Part shown: piece by piece, positions 43,987 to 51,796 of the stretch
Position numbering within the stretch: the first letter of the stretch is position 1
How the letters are laid out: each line of letters begins with the position of its first letter
NCBI RefSeq assembly: GCF_025362475.1
Contig: NZ_JANYGH010000002.1
Location: 62,001-126,000, forward strand
Length of the DNA: 64,000 nucleotides
From: Mucilaginibacter sp.
GTDB taxonomy: Bacteria; Bacteroidota; Bacteroidia; Sphingobacteriales; Sphingobacteriaceae
Direction of reading: 5' to 3'
The notes under the pieces: model-generated
Told to the model about the DNA's origin: nothing
Seen by the model: the letters and a program-made list of their open reading frames with translations, nothing else
Databases searched by the model: none
Program-made: the position numbers and the translations under genes

Positions 43987-44781
43987 ATGGATAGCATAGA
44001 TAAAATTCATTGGGCTTTTACTGACCGGATACTGGAATTCTTTAAAGAAACCGGTCATGTAATGAGATTTACAGGGCATTTTTTTTCTTTGGGTTTGAAA
44101 CCCCGGTTTGAAGTAAAAGAGCTGCTGACTCAGTGTTATTTAATTGGTTATAAGTCCCTGCCGCTGATTGGTTTGACCGGATTTATTATGGGCCTTGTAT
44201 TGACTATGCAATTAAGGCCCTCCCTGATCAGTTACGGGGTCGAATCTGAGTTGCCTGTGATGGTGGGCATAGCTATTGTTCGCGAGATTGGCCCGGTGAT
44301 CACTGCCTTGATCTTTGCCGGTAAAATCGGCAGCAGTATTGGCGCCGAATTAGGCTCCATGAAAGTAACCGAGCAGATCGACGCCATGGAAGTAAGCGGA
44401 ACCAATCCCTTTAAATATTTAGTAGCCACACGGGTATTGGCATCAACTTTAATGTTGCCTATCCTTACTATCCTCAGTGATGCAATCTCCCTGTTCGGCG
44501 CCTATATCGGTGTCAATATCCGATCGGTGACGAGTATTCGCCTGTTTTACACCCAGGTATTTGATAGTTTAAGCTTTGGTGATCTTACGCCAGCTGTTAT
44601 AAAAACTTTCTTTTTCGGCTTTGCGGTAGGTATTGTTGGCTGTTATAAAGGCTATAATTCCAGTAAAGGGACGCGCGGTGTGGGTAGTTCTGCTAATACT
44701 GCCGTTGTGTTGGCTTCTGTGCTGATATTTATCATTGATTTATTGGCCGTGCAACTTACCGATGTTCTTGGACTAAACTAA
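43987..44781 (+). CDS. mlaE: MlaE-type lipid ABC permease
   Basis: A 264-residue permease of the MlaE/TTG2B family. It has about five helices and the conserved Gly-x-Glu-Leu-Gly-Ser-Met-Lys-Val-Thr-Glu-Gln-Ile-Asp-Ala-Met-Glu cytoplasmic loop that docks the ATPase. The periplasm-facing Arg-Glu-Ile-Gly-Pro-Val signature is present. It moves phospholipids between the membranes. It is the first gene of a compact mlaE-mlaF-mlaD operon. Confidence 0.92.
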   Translation: MDSIDKIHWAFTDRILEFFKETGHVMRFTGHFFSLGLKPRFEVKELLTQCYLIGYKSLPLIGLTGFIMGLVLTMQLRPSLISYGVESELPVMVGIAIVREIGPVITALIFAGKIGSSIGAELGSMKVTEQIDAMEVSGTNPFKYLVATRVLASTLMLPILTILSDAISLFGAYIGVNIRSVTSIRLFYTQVFDSLSFGDLTPAVIKTFFFGFAVGIVGCYKGYNSSKGTRGVGSSANTAVVLASVLIFIIDLLAVQLTDVLGLN

Positions 44782-44786
44782 ATGCA

Positions 44787-45563
44787 ATGGAAACGCCAAT
44801 CAGATCATCAACAACAGGTAAGATAACGGGAAAACCGGAAGCTGTAATTGAGATTGAACATCTTTGTAAAAGATTTGGGGAGAATGTGGTACTGAATGAT
44901 TTTAATCTCAAAGTGTATGAGAATGAAAATCTGGTGGTGCTGGGTAAATCGGGGTCTGGAAAATCTGTTCTGATCAAATGCATCATCGGGCTTTTAAAGC
45001 CCGATAGTGGTAAGATCATTGTGCTGGGGAAAAATATACCGGAATTAGATCACGAAGACCTGGACAAGATCAGGACCAAAATCGGTTTTCTTTTTCAGGG
45101 AAACGCTCTTTATGATTCCATGACCGTCAGAGAAAATCTTGAATTTTCCCTCCGAAGGCAATGGATCAGGCTGCCGCAAACCGAGGTAGATGCCATGGTG
45201 AAAGAAGCCCTGGACAATGTGGGCCTGCCACATACCGTGGATATGATGCCTGCAGAGCTTTCCGGAGGTATGCTCAAAAGGGTCGCGCTGGCCCGTACAT
45301 TGATTCTTAAACCTGAGATTATTCTGTATGATGAGCCAACCACCGGGCTGGATCCTGTAACCGCCAGGGAGATCGATAATCTCATTTTATCCCTGCAGAA
45401 AAAATACCATACGGCTTCCATCATTATATCTCATGATATGAATTGCGTTAAAAACACAGCCGACCGGGTAGTTTTACTGTTGGACGGAAAGTGTTATATG
45501 GAAGGTACTTACCAGGAACTGGAGGATGCTACAGATGAAAATATTAAACAATTTTTTGAATAA
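44787..45563 (+). CDS. mlaF: MlaF-type ATP-binding subunit
   Basis: A 258-residue ABC ATPase with Walker A Gly-Lys-Ser-Gly-Ser-Gly-Lys-Ser, signature Leu-Ser-Gly-Gly-Met-Leu-Lys-Arg and Walker B Ile-Ile-Leu-Tyr-Asp-Glu-Pro-Thr. The LSGGM variant and the Phe-Gln-Gly-Asn-Ala-Leu-Tyr-Asp-Ser Q-loop are typical of MlaF. It powers MlaE. It starts 5 bp after the mlaE stop. Confidence 0.92.
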   Translation: METPIRSSTTGKITGKPEAVIEIEHLCKRFGENVVLNDFNLKVYENENLVVLGKSGSGKSVLIKCIIGLLKPDSGKIIVLGKNIPELDHEDLDKIRTKIGFLFQGNALYDSMTVRENLEFSLRRQWIRLPQTEVDAMVKEALDNVGLPHTVDMMPAELSGGMLKRVALARTLILKPEIILYDEPTTGLDPVTAREIDNLILSLQKKYHTASIIISHDMNCVKNTADRVVLLLDGKCYMEGTYQELEDATDENIKQFFE

Positions 45564-45569
45564 CAAACT

Positions 45570-46550
45570 ATGGCAAACCAGGGAGAAAATAACATCAAAT
45601 TGGGTGTATTTACATTGGCAGGATTACTGGTGCTGATATTTTCCTTTTACATGATCGGGAAGAATCACAACCTGTTTGGAGGTGGTTTTGAAATAAAAGT
45701 ACGCTTTTCCAATTTGAACGGATTAATAGCCGGAAATAATGTTTTATACTCCGGTATTCAGGCCGGAACGGTTAAAGACATGCAGTTGATTAACGATACG
45801 TCGATTGAAGTGATTTTGTTGATCGACCCTAAAGTAGGTTCATTTATTCATAAGGATGCTATCGCTACAGTTGGGACCGAAGGGCTGATGGGTAATAAAG
45901 TTATTAATATTCAGCCCGGAACGGGCAAAAGTTTGGCGATAAGCAAGGGTGATTACCTGCAAACCCGTAAAGCTGTAAGTACTGATGCCATGCTGCAGAC
46001 CCTGGATAAGACCAATAATAATATTGCACTTATCTCCGAAGAATTAAAAGGCACGGTTCAGCGTATCAACGAAAGCAAGATTTTGGAATTGTTGAACGAT
46101 AAGGAATTAAGTCCGGTTCTCCGGTCTTCTTTAAAAAACATTCATGAAGCCACAGCAAATGCCAGAGATATGGCTGTAAACCTGGACATCATTGTAAAAG
46201 GAATCAGAAAGGGAAGGGGCGCAGCCGGACTTTTACTAACCGATACAGCTTTTGCAGGGAATTTAAATAACACAATGCAGAAGGTTAGTTCGGTTAGTGA
46301 TCAAGCAAACCTGGCGACCATTCGGTTGAATACATTGATCGAAGCCGTTAGCCAGGACCTGTCATCGAAAGATGGTTCCCTATACGTATTGCTCCGTGAC
46401 TCTGCTGTGGCCGGGCAACTAAAACAAACCATGAAAAATATTCAAGACGGCACCGCCGGGTTTAATCAGAATATGGAGGCCTTAAAACATAATTTTTTAC
46501 TGAGGGGCTATTTTAAAAGCCTTGAAAAAAAGAAAAAGGAAGGCCAATAA
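45570..46550 (+). CDS. mlaD: MCE-domain substrate-binding protein (MlaD type)
   Basis: A 326-residue protein with one N-terminal membrane helix (residues 9-28) and an MCE domain (about 38-115, including Tyr-Ser-Gly-Ile-Gln-Ala-Gly-Thr-Val and Gly-Thr-Glu-Gly-Leu-Met-Gly-Asn-Lys). A long alpha-helical region follows, probably forming a tunnel or needle. It shuttles lipids with MlaE/F. It is the last gene of the operon; the soluble MlaC carrier and outer-membrane MlaA are not encoded nearby. Confidence 0.9.
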   Translation: MANQGENNIKLGVFTLAGLLVLIFSFYMIGKNHNLFGGGFEIKVRFSNLNGLIAGNNVLYSGIQAGTVKDMQLINDTSIEVILLIDPKVGSFIHKDAIATVGTEGLMGNKVINIQPGTGKSLAISKGDYLQTRKAVSTDAMLQTLDKTNNNIALISEELKGTVQRINESKILELLNDKELSPVLRSSLKNIHEATANARDMAVNLDIIVKGIRKGRGAAGLLLTDTAFAGNLNNTMQKVSSVSDQANLATIRLNTLIEAVSQDLSSKDGSLYVLLRDSAVAGQLKQTMKNIQDGTAGFNQNMEALKHNFLLRGYFKSLEKKKKEGQ

Positions 46551-46651
46551 CTAAAACTAAGAATATTTTAACACAAAAAATTGTTAGGTTGTTCTGGATT
46601 TAATAGCAAGCGCAAAATACAGGTATGTGTTGTCTGGGAGATGTGGAAAAC

Positions 46652-46764
46652 AAAAAAAAACGGAACCGGGGTCGCCGATTCCGCAATGCGGCAGTACATC
46701 AGTCACTAAAGACAAAATGTACTGCTTCATCTACCGAAACAGGAATAAATTCCATCCATCGGGT
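46652..46764 (-). ncRNA. predicted small RNA, copy 1, terminator-ended
   Basis: A minus-strand transcript of about 112 nt in the gap between the convergent mlaD and ATPase genes. The promoter box TATATTTG (46776-46769) is perfect, with a start near 46764. It carries the core TTTATTCCTGT-TT-CGGTA shared with the RNA at 39452-39527. A perfect 9-bp hairpin GCAGTACAT/ATGTACTGC (46725-46717 with 46699-46691) follows. The terminator is CGGAATCGG/CCGGTTCCG (46683-46661) with a T9 run. No open reading frame of note is present. Confidence 0.65.
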
Positions 46765-46768
46765 AATA

Positions 46769-46833
46769 CAAATATAGCTTAAGGGCAATTCCGGAAACCT
46801 GTAATTGGTCATATATTGCATTGATCTTCATCA
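46769..46833 (-). promoter_or_regulatory. promoter of the small RNA at 46652-46764 with FNR-type operators
   Basis: The distal operator TGATCTTCATCA (46822-46833) is perfect and 51.5 nt from the first base of TATATTTG. The proximal TGTAATTGGTCA (46800-46811) has one intact half. There is no protein gene downstream to explain this promoter; the rest of 46834-46962 is blank. Confidence 0.65.
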
Positions 46834-46962
46834 TTTATTTAGTCGCCCAGTTATAGGGCTGGTGCTGCTTTTTGGGTGGAACGGAAATGAATAGCGATTG
46901 AGTTTTATTACGGTTTTTGTTATAATTTAAATTGTAGGTTGAAGGCCTGAAGCTGTGGTTAA

Positions 46963-49512
46963 CTAAGCTGGCTTTAGCGCAAAAGCAGATCTTTTTCCCG
47001 GTTTTAATAATTCAATCCAGATCACCGATAGTATACCTGCTCCCGAGCTGATGGACAACTGAGCAAGACTTAAAGGTTCAAATCCAAAAAACGCTGACAA
47101 GGGATGGATATAAAACAATGATCCGGAAACAATTAAAGTAATACCGAGCACAACAGGCACCAGGCTATTGCGGTATTTAATGGTGGTTAATAGGGAATAA
47201 TAAAAGGAACGGTTTACCAATGTTAGTATGATGTTGGCCGCAATTAATGTGCTGAATACCATAGTACGGGTAACAGGCTCATTAGCGTGCTGGTATACGG
47301 CAAACCAATAGATACTTAACGTTCCGGCGGTGATGACCAATCCCTGAATAACACTTGTTATAAGCTCCTTCCAGTCAAAAAAGGTTTGGGTAAACGCCCT
47401 GGGCTTTTGCAGCATGCTATTCTTTTCAATAGGTTCATTTTCATAAACGATAGAACAGGTGGGGCCCATGATTAATTCGAGAAAGATAATATGTATGGGC
47501 GAAAAAATATTGGGATAGATCCAGCCGAAGAACAGCGGGGTAAAAACGGTGAGGATGATAGGGATGTGAATAGAAATGATATACTGAATGGCTTTTTTAA
47601 GATTGGCGTATATCCTTCTGCCCATGGCAACCGCATCTGTCATTTTTGACAGGTCATCATCTGCAAGAACGAGGGAGGCAGCTTGTTTGGCAATCTCTGT
47701 TCCTTTTTTGCCCATTGCAATGCCAATATGTGCCGCTTTTAATGCAGGTCCGTCATTTACGCCATCGCCGGTCATGGCCACAATCTGGTTACTTGCTTTC
47801 AGGGCTTGAACCACCCTCAGCTTCGCCTCGGGGAACATTCGCGTAAATACATTGATTTGGAGAACGGTTTCCTGTAGTTCTTCATCGCTTTGTATCATTA
47901 ACGCCGCGCCGTCTATGCATTTATCATATCCCTTGAAGCCGATTTGCCTGGCGATGGATGCAGTTGTCGCCGCGTTGTCGCCGGTAATGATCTTTACCCC
48001 TATACCTGCTTTATAGAATGTTTTCAGCACATCGGTAATATTTGCTTTTGGAGGATCGTAAAAAGCCACGATCCCTTTAAATGTGAATCGGAATTCCTGT
48101 TGGCTGGCAGGGAACGCATCATCTCCAAAAATGGCTTCTCCAACTCCCAACACCCGGTAACCATCATCAGCAAGTGTGGCTATTGCAGCCATGGTATGTC
48201 TTCGTTCGTCTTCGCTCAGTAAACATAAACGCATGATAGCCTCCGGAGCCCCCTTGGCGGCAATGATCCGGTGCCCCGAAGCATCAGCGAAAATATGGGT
48301 CATCATGGGAGGCTTGCCGCCCAGGGGGTATTCATGGATCATATGATAAAACGGCCTTTCATCAGCCGCAAATATTTGCGTATAAGTATGATGCAGGGCT
48401 ATCTCCATTGGGTCAAACGGTACAGGCTCACTGGCCCACATAGCTATCCTGATGAGTTCCCGTTCATTTGGGTCAAACAGTGCTGCATCATTAGCAATGC
48501 GGTTTGATCTCAGCGCGAAGACACCGGCCAGGCTCATCCTGTTTTCGGTGATCGTTCCCGTTTTGTCTGTACAGATCACAGTAGCGCTGCCTAATGTCTC
48601 CACAGTTTTCATTTGTTTAACCACGATTCCCATCTTCATCAAACGCCAGGCGCCAATGGCCATAAAGGTGGTAAAGGCTACCGGTATTTCTTCCGGTAAT
48701 ATACTCATCGCCAGCGTAAGTCCTTTCAGCAGGCTATCTAAAATGAGGGCAGAACGGTAGTAATTGATGGCCCAGACAATCAGGAATACAACGACACCAG
48801 CAATCACCATCTTTTTGACAAAACTACCGATCTGCAATTCCAGTGGGGTTTGCTCTTCAGATATAGCTTCCAAACTTTGGCCAATTTTTCCCAGCTTTGT
48901 TTCATGGGCGATGGCTGTTACTGAAGCAATGGCCAATCCGCTGGCCACCGTGGTACCCCGGTAAATAAAATGGTCATTTTGTTCTGGATCTTTATAAACG
49001 GGCAGTGATTCCCCGGTGAGAATGGATTCGTTAACCGAGAAATCATTTGACTGTACAATTGTGGCATCAGCCATAATGGCTGCGCCTTCTTCAACAACCA
49101 GGCTGTCGCCAACAACCACTTCGTCGGCACTTATACTTACTGTTTTGCTGTTCCGGATAACACTGCAGCCAGCCTGTGTATAGTTCTTGAGCTGTTCCAG
49201 CGCATTGCGGCTCCGGGAGTCCTGATACAGGGAAATAGCCGAAACCAGTACAATTGCAGAGGCCAGAAAAAAACCATCGTCGGTATTGCCGCTGATAAAA
49301 TAAATCCCTGAGGTTGCCAGGAGCAGCAGGACCATAGGCTCTTTGGACAGGCTTTTGACTGCATCAATGAAACGATTCCCTTTTTTAAAAACCAACCGGT
49401 TAAAACCAAATTGGTTTCGGGCTTCGATAACCTGCGCATCATTCAGTCCGCTTATGCCGGCTATTTTTGCAGTGGGATATCCGGGGCGAACGGTAATAGG
49501 AGTAGTTTCCAT
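46963..49512 (-). CDS. P2-type cation-transporting ATPase (Ca2+-pump-like)
   Basis: An 849-residue pump with Thr-Gly-Glu-Ser in the actuator domain, Ile-Leu-Pro-Glu-Glu-Ile-Pro in M4 (ion site), the phosphorylation loop Cys-Thr-Asp-Lys-Thr-Gly-Thr-Ile-Thr, and Thr-Gly-Asp-Gly-Val-Asn-Asp. Ten helices are predicted. The M4 PEE(I)P variant differs from PEGLP, so Ca2+ is likely but not certain. It is the third member of the operon that begins with the Usp gene at 50751, after an ADH remnant. Confidence 0.88.
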   Translation of the reverse strand: METTPITVRPGYPTAKIAGISGLNDAQVIEARNQFGFNRLVFKKGNRFIDAVKSLSKEPMVLLLLATSGIYFISGNTDDGFFLASAIVLVSAISLYQDSRSRNALEQLKNYTQAGCSVIRNSKTVSISADEVVVGDSLVVEEGAAIMADATIVQSNDFSVNESILTGESLPVYKDPEQNDHFIYRGTTVASGLAIASVTAIAHETKLGKIGQSLEAISEEQTPLELQIGSFVKKMVIAGVVVFLIVWAINYYRSALILDSLLKGLTLAMSILPEEIPVAFTTFMAIGAWRLMKMGIVVKQMKTVETLGSATVICTDKTGTITENRMSLAGVFALRSNRIANDAALFDPNERELIRIAMWASEPVPFDPMEIALHHTYTQIFAADERPFYHMIHEYPLGGKPPMMTHIFADASGHRIIAAKGAPEAIMRLCLLSEDERRHTMAAIATLADDGYRVLGVGEAIFGDDAFPASQQEFRFTFKGIVAFYDPPKANITDVLKTFYKAGIGVKIITGDNAATTASIARQIGFKGYDKCIDGAALMIQSDEELQETVLQINVFTRMFPEAKLRVVQALKASNQIVAMTGDGVNDGPALKAAHIGIAMGKKGTEIAKQAASLVLADDDLSKMTDAVAMGRRIYANLKKAIQYIISIHIPIILTVFTPLFFGWIYPNIFSPIHIIFLELIMGPTCSIVYENEPIEKNSMLQKPRAFTQTFFDWKELITSVIQGLVITAGTLSIYWFAVYQHANEPVTRTMVFSTLIAANIILTLVNRSFYYSLLTTIKYRNSLVPVVLGITLIVSGSLFYIHPLSAFFGFEPLSLAQLSISSGAGILSVIWIELLKPGKRSAFALKPA

Positions 49513-49544
49513 TATTTATTTTTTAGGCATCGGGGGAACCGTAA

Positions 49545-49814
49545 TTAAAAGACTTTTGGATAGCTAAACCCGATTTTCTGTAAACGGCTTGAGTCCATTG
49601 TCAAAACTGCAGCTCCGCTAATCTGGCCCTTCCTTAATTTTTTAATGGCCTGTGAAAGACTGAATACGGTTGTCTGTGTATGAACAGGGATTATTTTTAA
49701 TGTATCAAAAAAGGGCAGACCATTCTGGCGGGGCAGTTTAGCCACTGATTTGATCATCCGTTCCTGACTTGCTTTTTTGAATATCATGGACTGCATAAAC
49801 CCGGGAGTTTCCAT
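49545..49814 (-). pseudogene. internally deleted zinc alcohol dehydrogenase remnant
   Basis: An open frame of about 89 residues. Its start, Met-Gln-Ser-Met-Ile-Phe-Lys-Lys-Ala-Ser, resembles the first strand of zinc-dependent alcohol dehydrogenases. Its end, Thr-Val-Phe-Ser-Leu-Ser-Gln-Ala-Ile-Lys-Lys-Leu-Arg-Lys-Gly-Gln-Ile-Ser-Gly-Ala, then Ala-Val-Leu, matches their C-terminal helix-strand. The catalytic and cofactor domains are missing, as after an in-frame deletion. It lies between the Usp and ATPase genes. Expression of a short product cannot be excluded. Confidence 0.55.
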
Positions 49815-49866
49815 TTTAACGCAATTACAGTTTATCTGAAGGAACAACGTTTGCTTTGGGTATGTT

Positions 49867-50751
49867 TTAAATAACCGCGCAGCAGTCTGGCGGAAACACC
49901 AGTAGCGGAATGGTGATATGCTTAGCCAGTCTCTGCGTGTGGCTGCCGCTGATCAGTTTTGAAAGAAAATTATGCGGGCGGTGAACCATGGCCAGCATAT
50001 CAATCTGGCTGTGTTCATAAAGCCAGTTCAGGCCACTATCTATATCGACACTCCTGACATGACGGTAATAGATTTTTGGATAATTGGCTTTATCGGATAC
50101 TTCACTGAGAAAATTATCTATATCCTGTTTTTTCCTGGGGTTTTCACTTTTTTCATCAGTAACATGACTAACCAGGATCTCCGCGTTGAAATAACGCGCC
50201 ATACTGGCCAGGGAATGAATTACCTCGATATCGCTCTTGCTTAAATCAGTGGCAAAGGCAATCTTTTGAATGGGCTTATATATAAAATCAGCCGGAATAA
50301 GGATAACCGGGAAATTGGCTTTTTCTATCAGCTCCCTGCTGTTGCTGCCCAGGAAAAATCGACTGAGCCCCCCTGCACCTGACATGCCCATCACCACCAG
50401 GGACATTTTTTGTTCTCCCACCACATTTCTGATCACTTCTGTTACTGAGCCAACCTCGCTGCTGTAACCAATAGCCGGTTGATAATCCGGCGGCAGGCCT
50501 TCTGCCTGGTCTTTCAGTTTTTGCTTTAGTTTTTCTACAGAAAGCTCCAATTGCTCTGTTGTAAAATTTTTCATAGAGGTATAATCTTCCAACGGCCATG
50601 CTACTTGCGGCGCCATCCGGGCCTCGGCTGGCACTGAAATCGCGCTGCATAACCTGATCCCTGTTTTCATGCCTTTGGCCAGGTGCAGGGCATAGCGCGG
50701 GGCATTGTTTGCGGGAGCAGAAAAATCTGTAGGGACTAATATGGTTTTCAT
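49867..50751 (-). CDS. universal stress protein, tandem UspA domains
   Basis: A 294-residue protein with two Usp domains: Thr-Ile-Leu-Val-Pro-Thr-Asp-Phe-Ser-Ala-Pro at the start and Ile-Ala-Phe-Ala-Thr-Asp-Leu-Ser-Lys at the middle. Val-Met-Gly-Met-Ser-Gly-Ala-Gly...Gly-Ser-Asn-Ser is a good ATP-binding Gly motif in the first half. It is the first gene of the Usp-(ADH remnant)-ATPase operon and is preceded by tandem FNR-type operators. Confidence 0.87.
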   Translation of the reverse strand: MKTILVPTDFSAPANNAPRYALHLAKGMKTGIRLCSAISVPAEARMAPQVAWPLEDYTSMKNFTTEQLELSVEKLKQKLKDQAEGLPPDYQPAIGYSSEVGSVTEVIRNVVGEQKMSLVVMGMSGAGGLSRFFLGSNSRELIEKANFPVILIPADFIYKPIQKIAFATDLSKSDIEVIHSLASMARYFNAEILVSHVTDEKSENPRKKQDIDNFLSEVSDKANYPKIYYRHVRSVDIDSGLNWLYEHSQIDMLAMVHRPHNFLSKLISGSHTQRLAKHITIPLLVFPPDCCAVI

Positions 50752-50778
50752 ATTGGGTGGTTTTAAAGTGTTGTGCTA

Positions 50779-50843
50779 CAAAGGTTGATTTTTTGCTTCT
50801 CCCCTTAAATGATCCTGGTCACTTGCGTACATGATAACAGGCA
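50779..50843 (-). promoter_or_regulatory. usp-ATPase operon promoter with tandem FNR-type operators
   Basis: The proximal operator TGATCCTGGTCA (50810-50821) is perfect. The distal TGATAACAGGCA (50832-50843) has one mismatch. On the minus strand the box AACCTTTG (50786-50779) begins 29.5 nt from the proximal centre. Confidence 0.65.
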
Positions 50844-50979
50844 TAAAAATATTATACCATACAAATCATCATGGGTTGCGATTAAAGCGAGCGGTCTATA
50901 TCTTTTTTATTAAGAAAGCACCAGAAGGGGAAGCTTCGTTATTATTTAGGGTAGTTTGAATAGGTGATCAAGCTGCTTA

Positions 50980-51228
50980 TCAGCAAAATTGTTTCCAATT
51001 GATAAAGATGCTTTCCTGCCTGTTTGAATTTGGCGGGATATGACGCTGCAATGCCCGGATGAAGAGATCACCCATTAAACGCAGCAGGAAAGCTGTTTCA
51101 ATTTTATGGAACCCTTGGTCGGCCACCACATGATTGCTATCATGATATTGTTTAGTGAGGTCCGGCGTTACGGTGTTACTGAGATTGAAACTGTTTGGCT
51201 GATTGTCCTGAAATTGGGGATCAGTCAA
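50980..51228 (-). CDS. possible small hypothetical protein overlapping hsp20
   Basis: An 82-residue frame opening with TTG at 51228, overlapping the hsp20 stop by 8 bp. The protein is hydrophilic (Gln/Asn-rich N-terminus) with one amphipathic helix in the middle and no recognised domain. Overlap with the upstream gene would allow coupled translation, but the TTG start and lack of similarity make it doubtful. If it is not real, 50844-51220 has no visible feature. Confidence 0.3.
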   Translation of the reverse strand: MTDPQFQDNQPNSFNLSNTVTPDLTKQYHDSNHVVADQGFHKIETAFLLRLMGDLFIRALQRHIPPNSNRQESIFINWKQFC

Positions 51229-51652
51229 TTTTTACTTCTTTTTTGGCCGTCAGGGCTTTGTCTGATTTTTTAAGATCAATGACCAGTAAGCCATCTTTGT
51301 ACGATGCTTTGATCTTTTCTTCCAAAACGTTTTCCGGCAGCTTGAAGCTACGGGTGAAGGCGCTTTTTGAAAACTCCTTACGGGTGTAATTTTCTTTTTC
51401 TTCCTTTTGTTCGCTGCTGGTTTCCGCGCTGATCGTTATCAAACCATTTCCGGTAGAGACCTTAAAATCGTCCTTTTTAAAGCCGGGTGCCGCTACTTCC
51501 AGTTCAAAATTATCTTTTGTTTCCCGGACGTTAACTGCAGGTAATTGCTCGCCTGAAAACAAAGGTTTGTCAAAAAACCTGTCGGTGTTCCAAAAATCTT
51601 CCATCATTGACCTTAATGATGGAAAGCTGTTAGTTTTTATTAAAGTTGGCAT
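51221..51652 (-). CDS. Hsp20/alpha-crystallin small heat-shock protein
   Basis: A 143-residue chaperone with the alpha-crystallin domain (about 40-130): Val-Ala-Ala-Pro-Gly-Phe-Lys-Lys-Asp-Asp-Phe, Phe-Thr-Arg-Ser-Phe-Lys-Leu-Pro-Glu-Asn, and the conserved Tyr-Lys-Asp-Gly-Leu-Leu. It holds unfolding proteins without ATP. A C-terminal Ile-x-Ile oligomer motif is weak (Val-Lys-Ile-Asp). It is transcribed divergently from the beta-CASP nuclease gene from a shared pair of perfect FNR-type operators. Confidence 0.92.
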   Translation of the reverse strand: MPTLIKTNSFPSLRSMMEDFWNTDRFFDKPLFSGEQLPAVNVRETKDNFELEVAAPGFKKDDFKVSTGNGLITISAETSSEQKEEKENYTRKEFSKSAFTRSFKLPENVLEEKIKASYKDGLLVIDLKKSDKALTAKKEVKID

Positions 51653-51677
51653 AATGATTTATTTAATGGTTACAGTT

Positions 51678-51773
51678 CAAATTTCCTATTATCTGTGGCC
51701 AATCACGATGACCCAGATCAGTTTCCATTGTGACGTTCATCAATAATTTGGCTTCATCTACGCGCTAATTTTA
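51678..51773. promoter_or_regulatory. divergent hsp20/nuclease promoters sharing two operators
   Basis: Two perfect operators, TGACCCAGATCA (51709-51720) and TGACGTTCATCA (51731-51742), lie 22 bp apart. Leftward, GAAATTTG (51685-51678) begins 29.5 nt from the first centre. Rightward, TAATTTTA (51766-51773) begins 29.5 nt from the second. Each operator is thus proximal for one gene and distal (51.5 nt) for the other. Confidence 0.75.
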
Positions 51774-51796
51774 CCGGATATTAAAAGCCATTAGTC

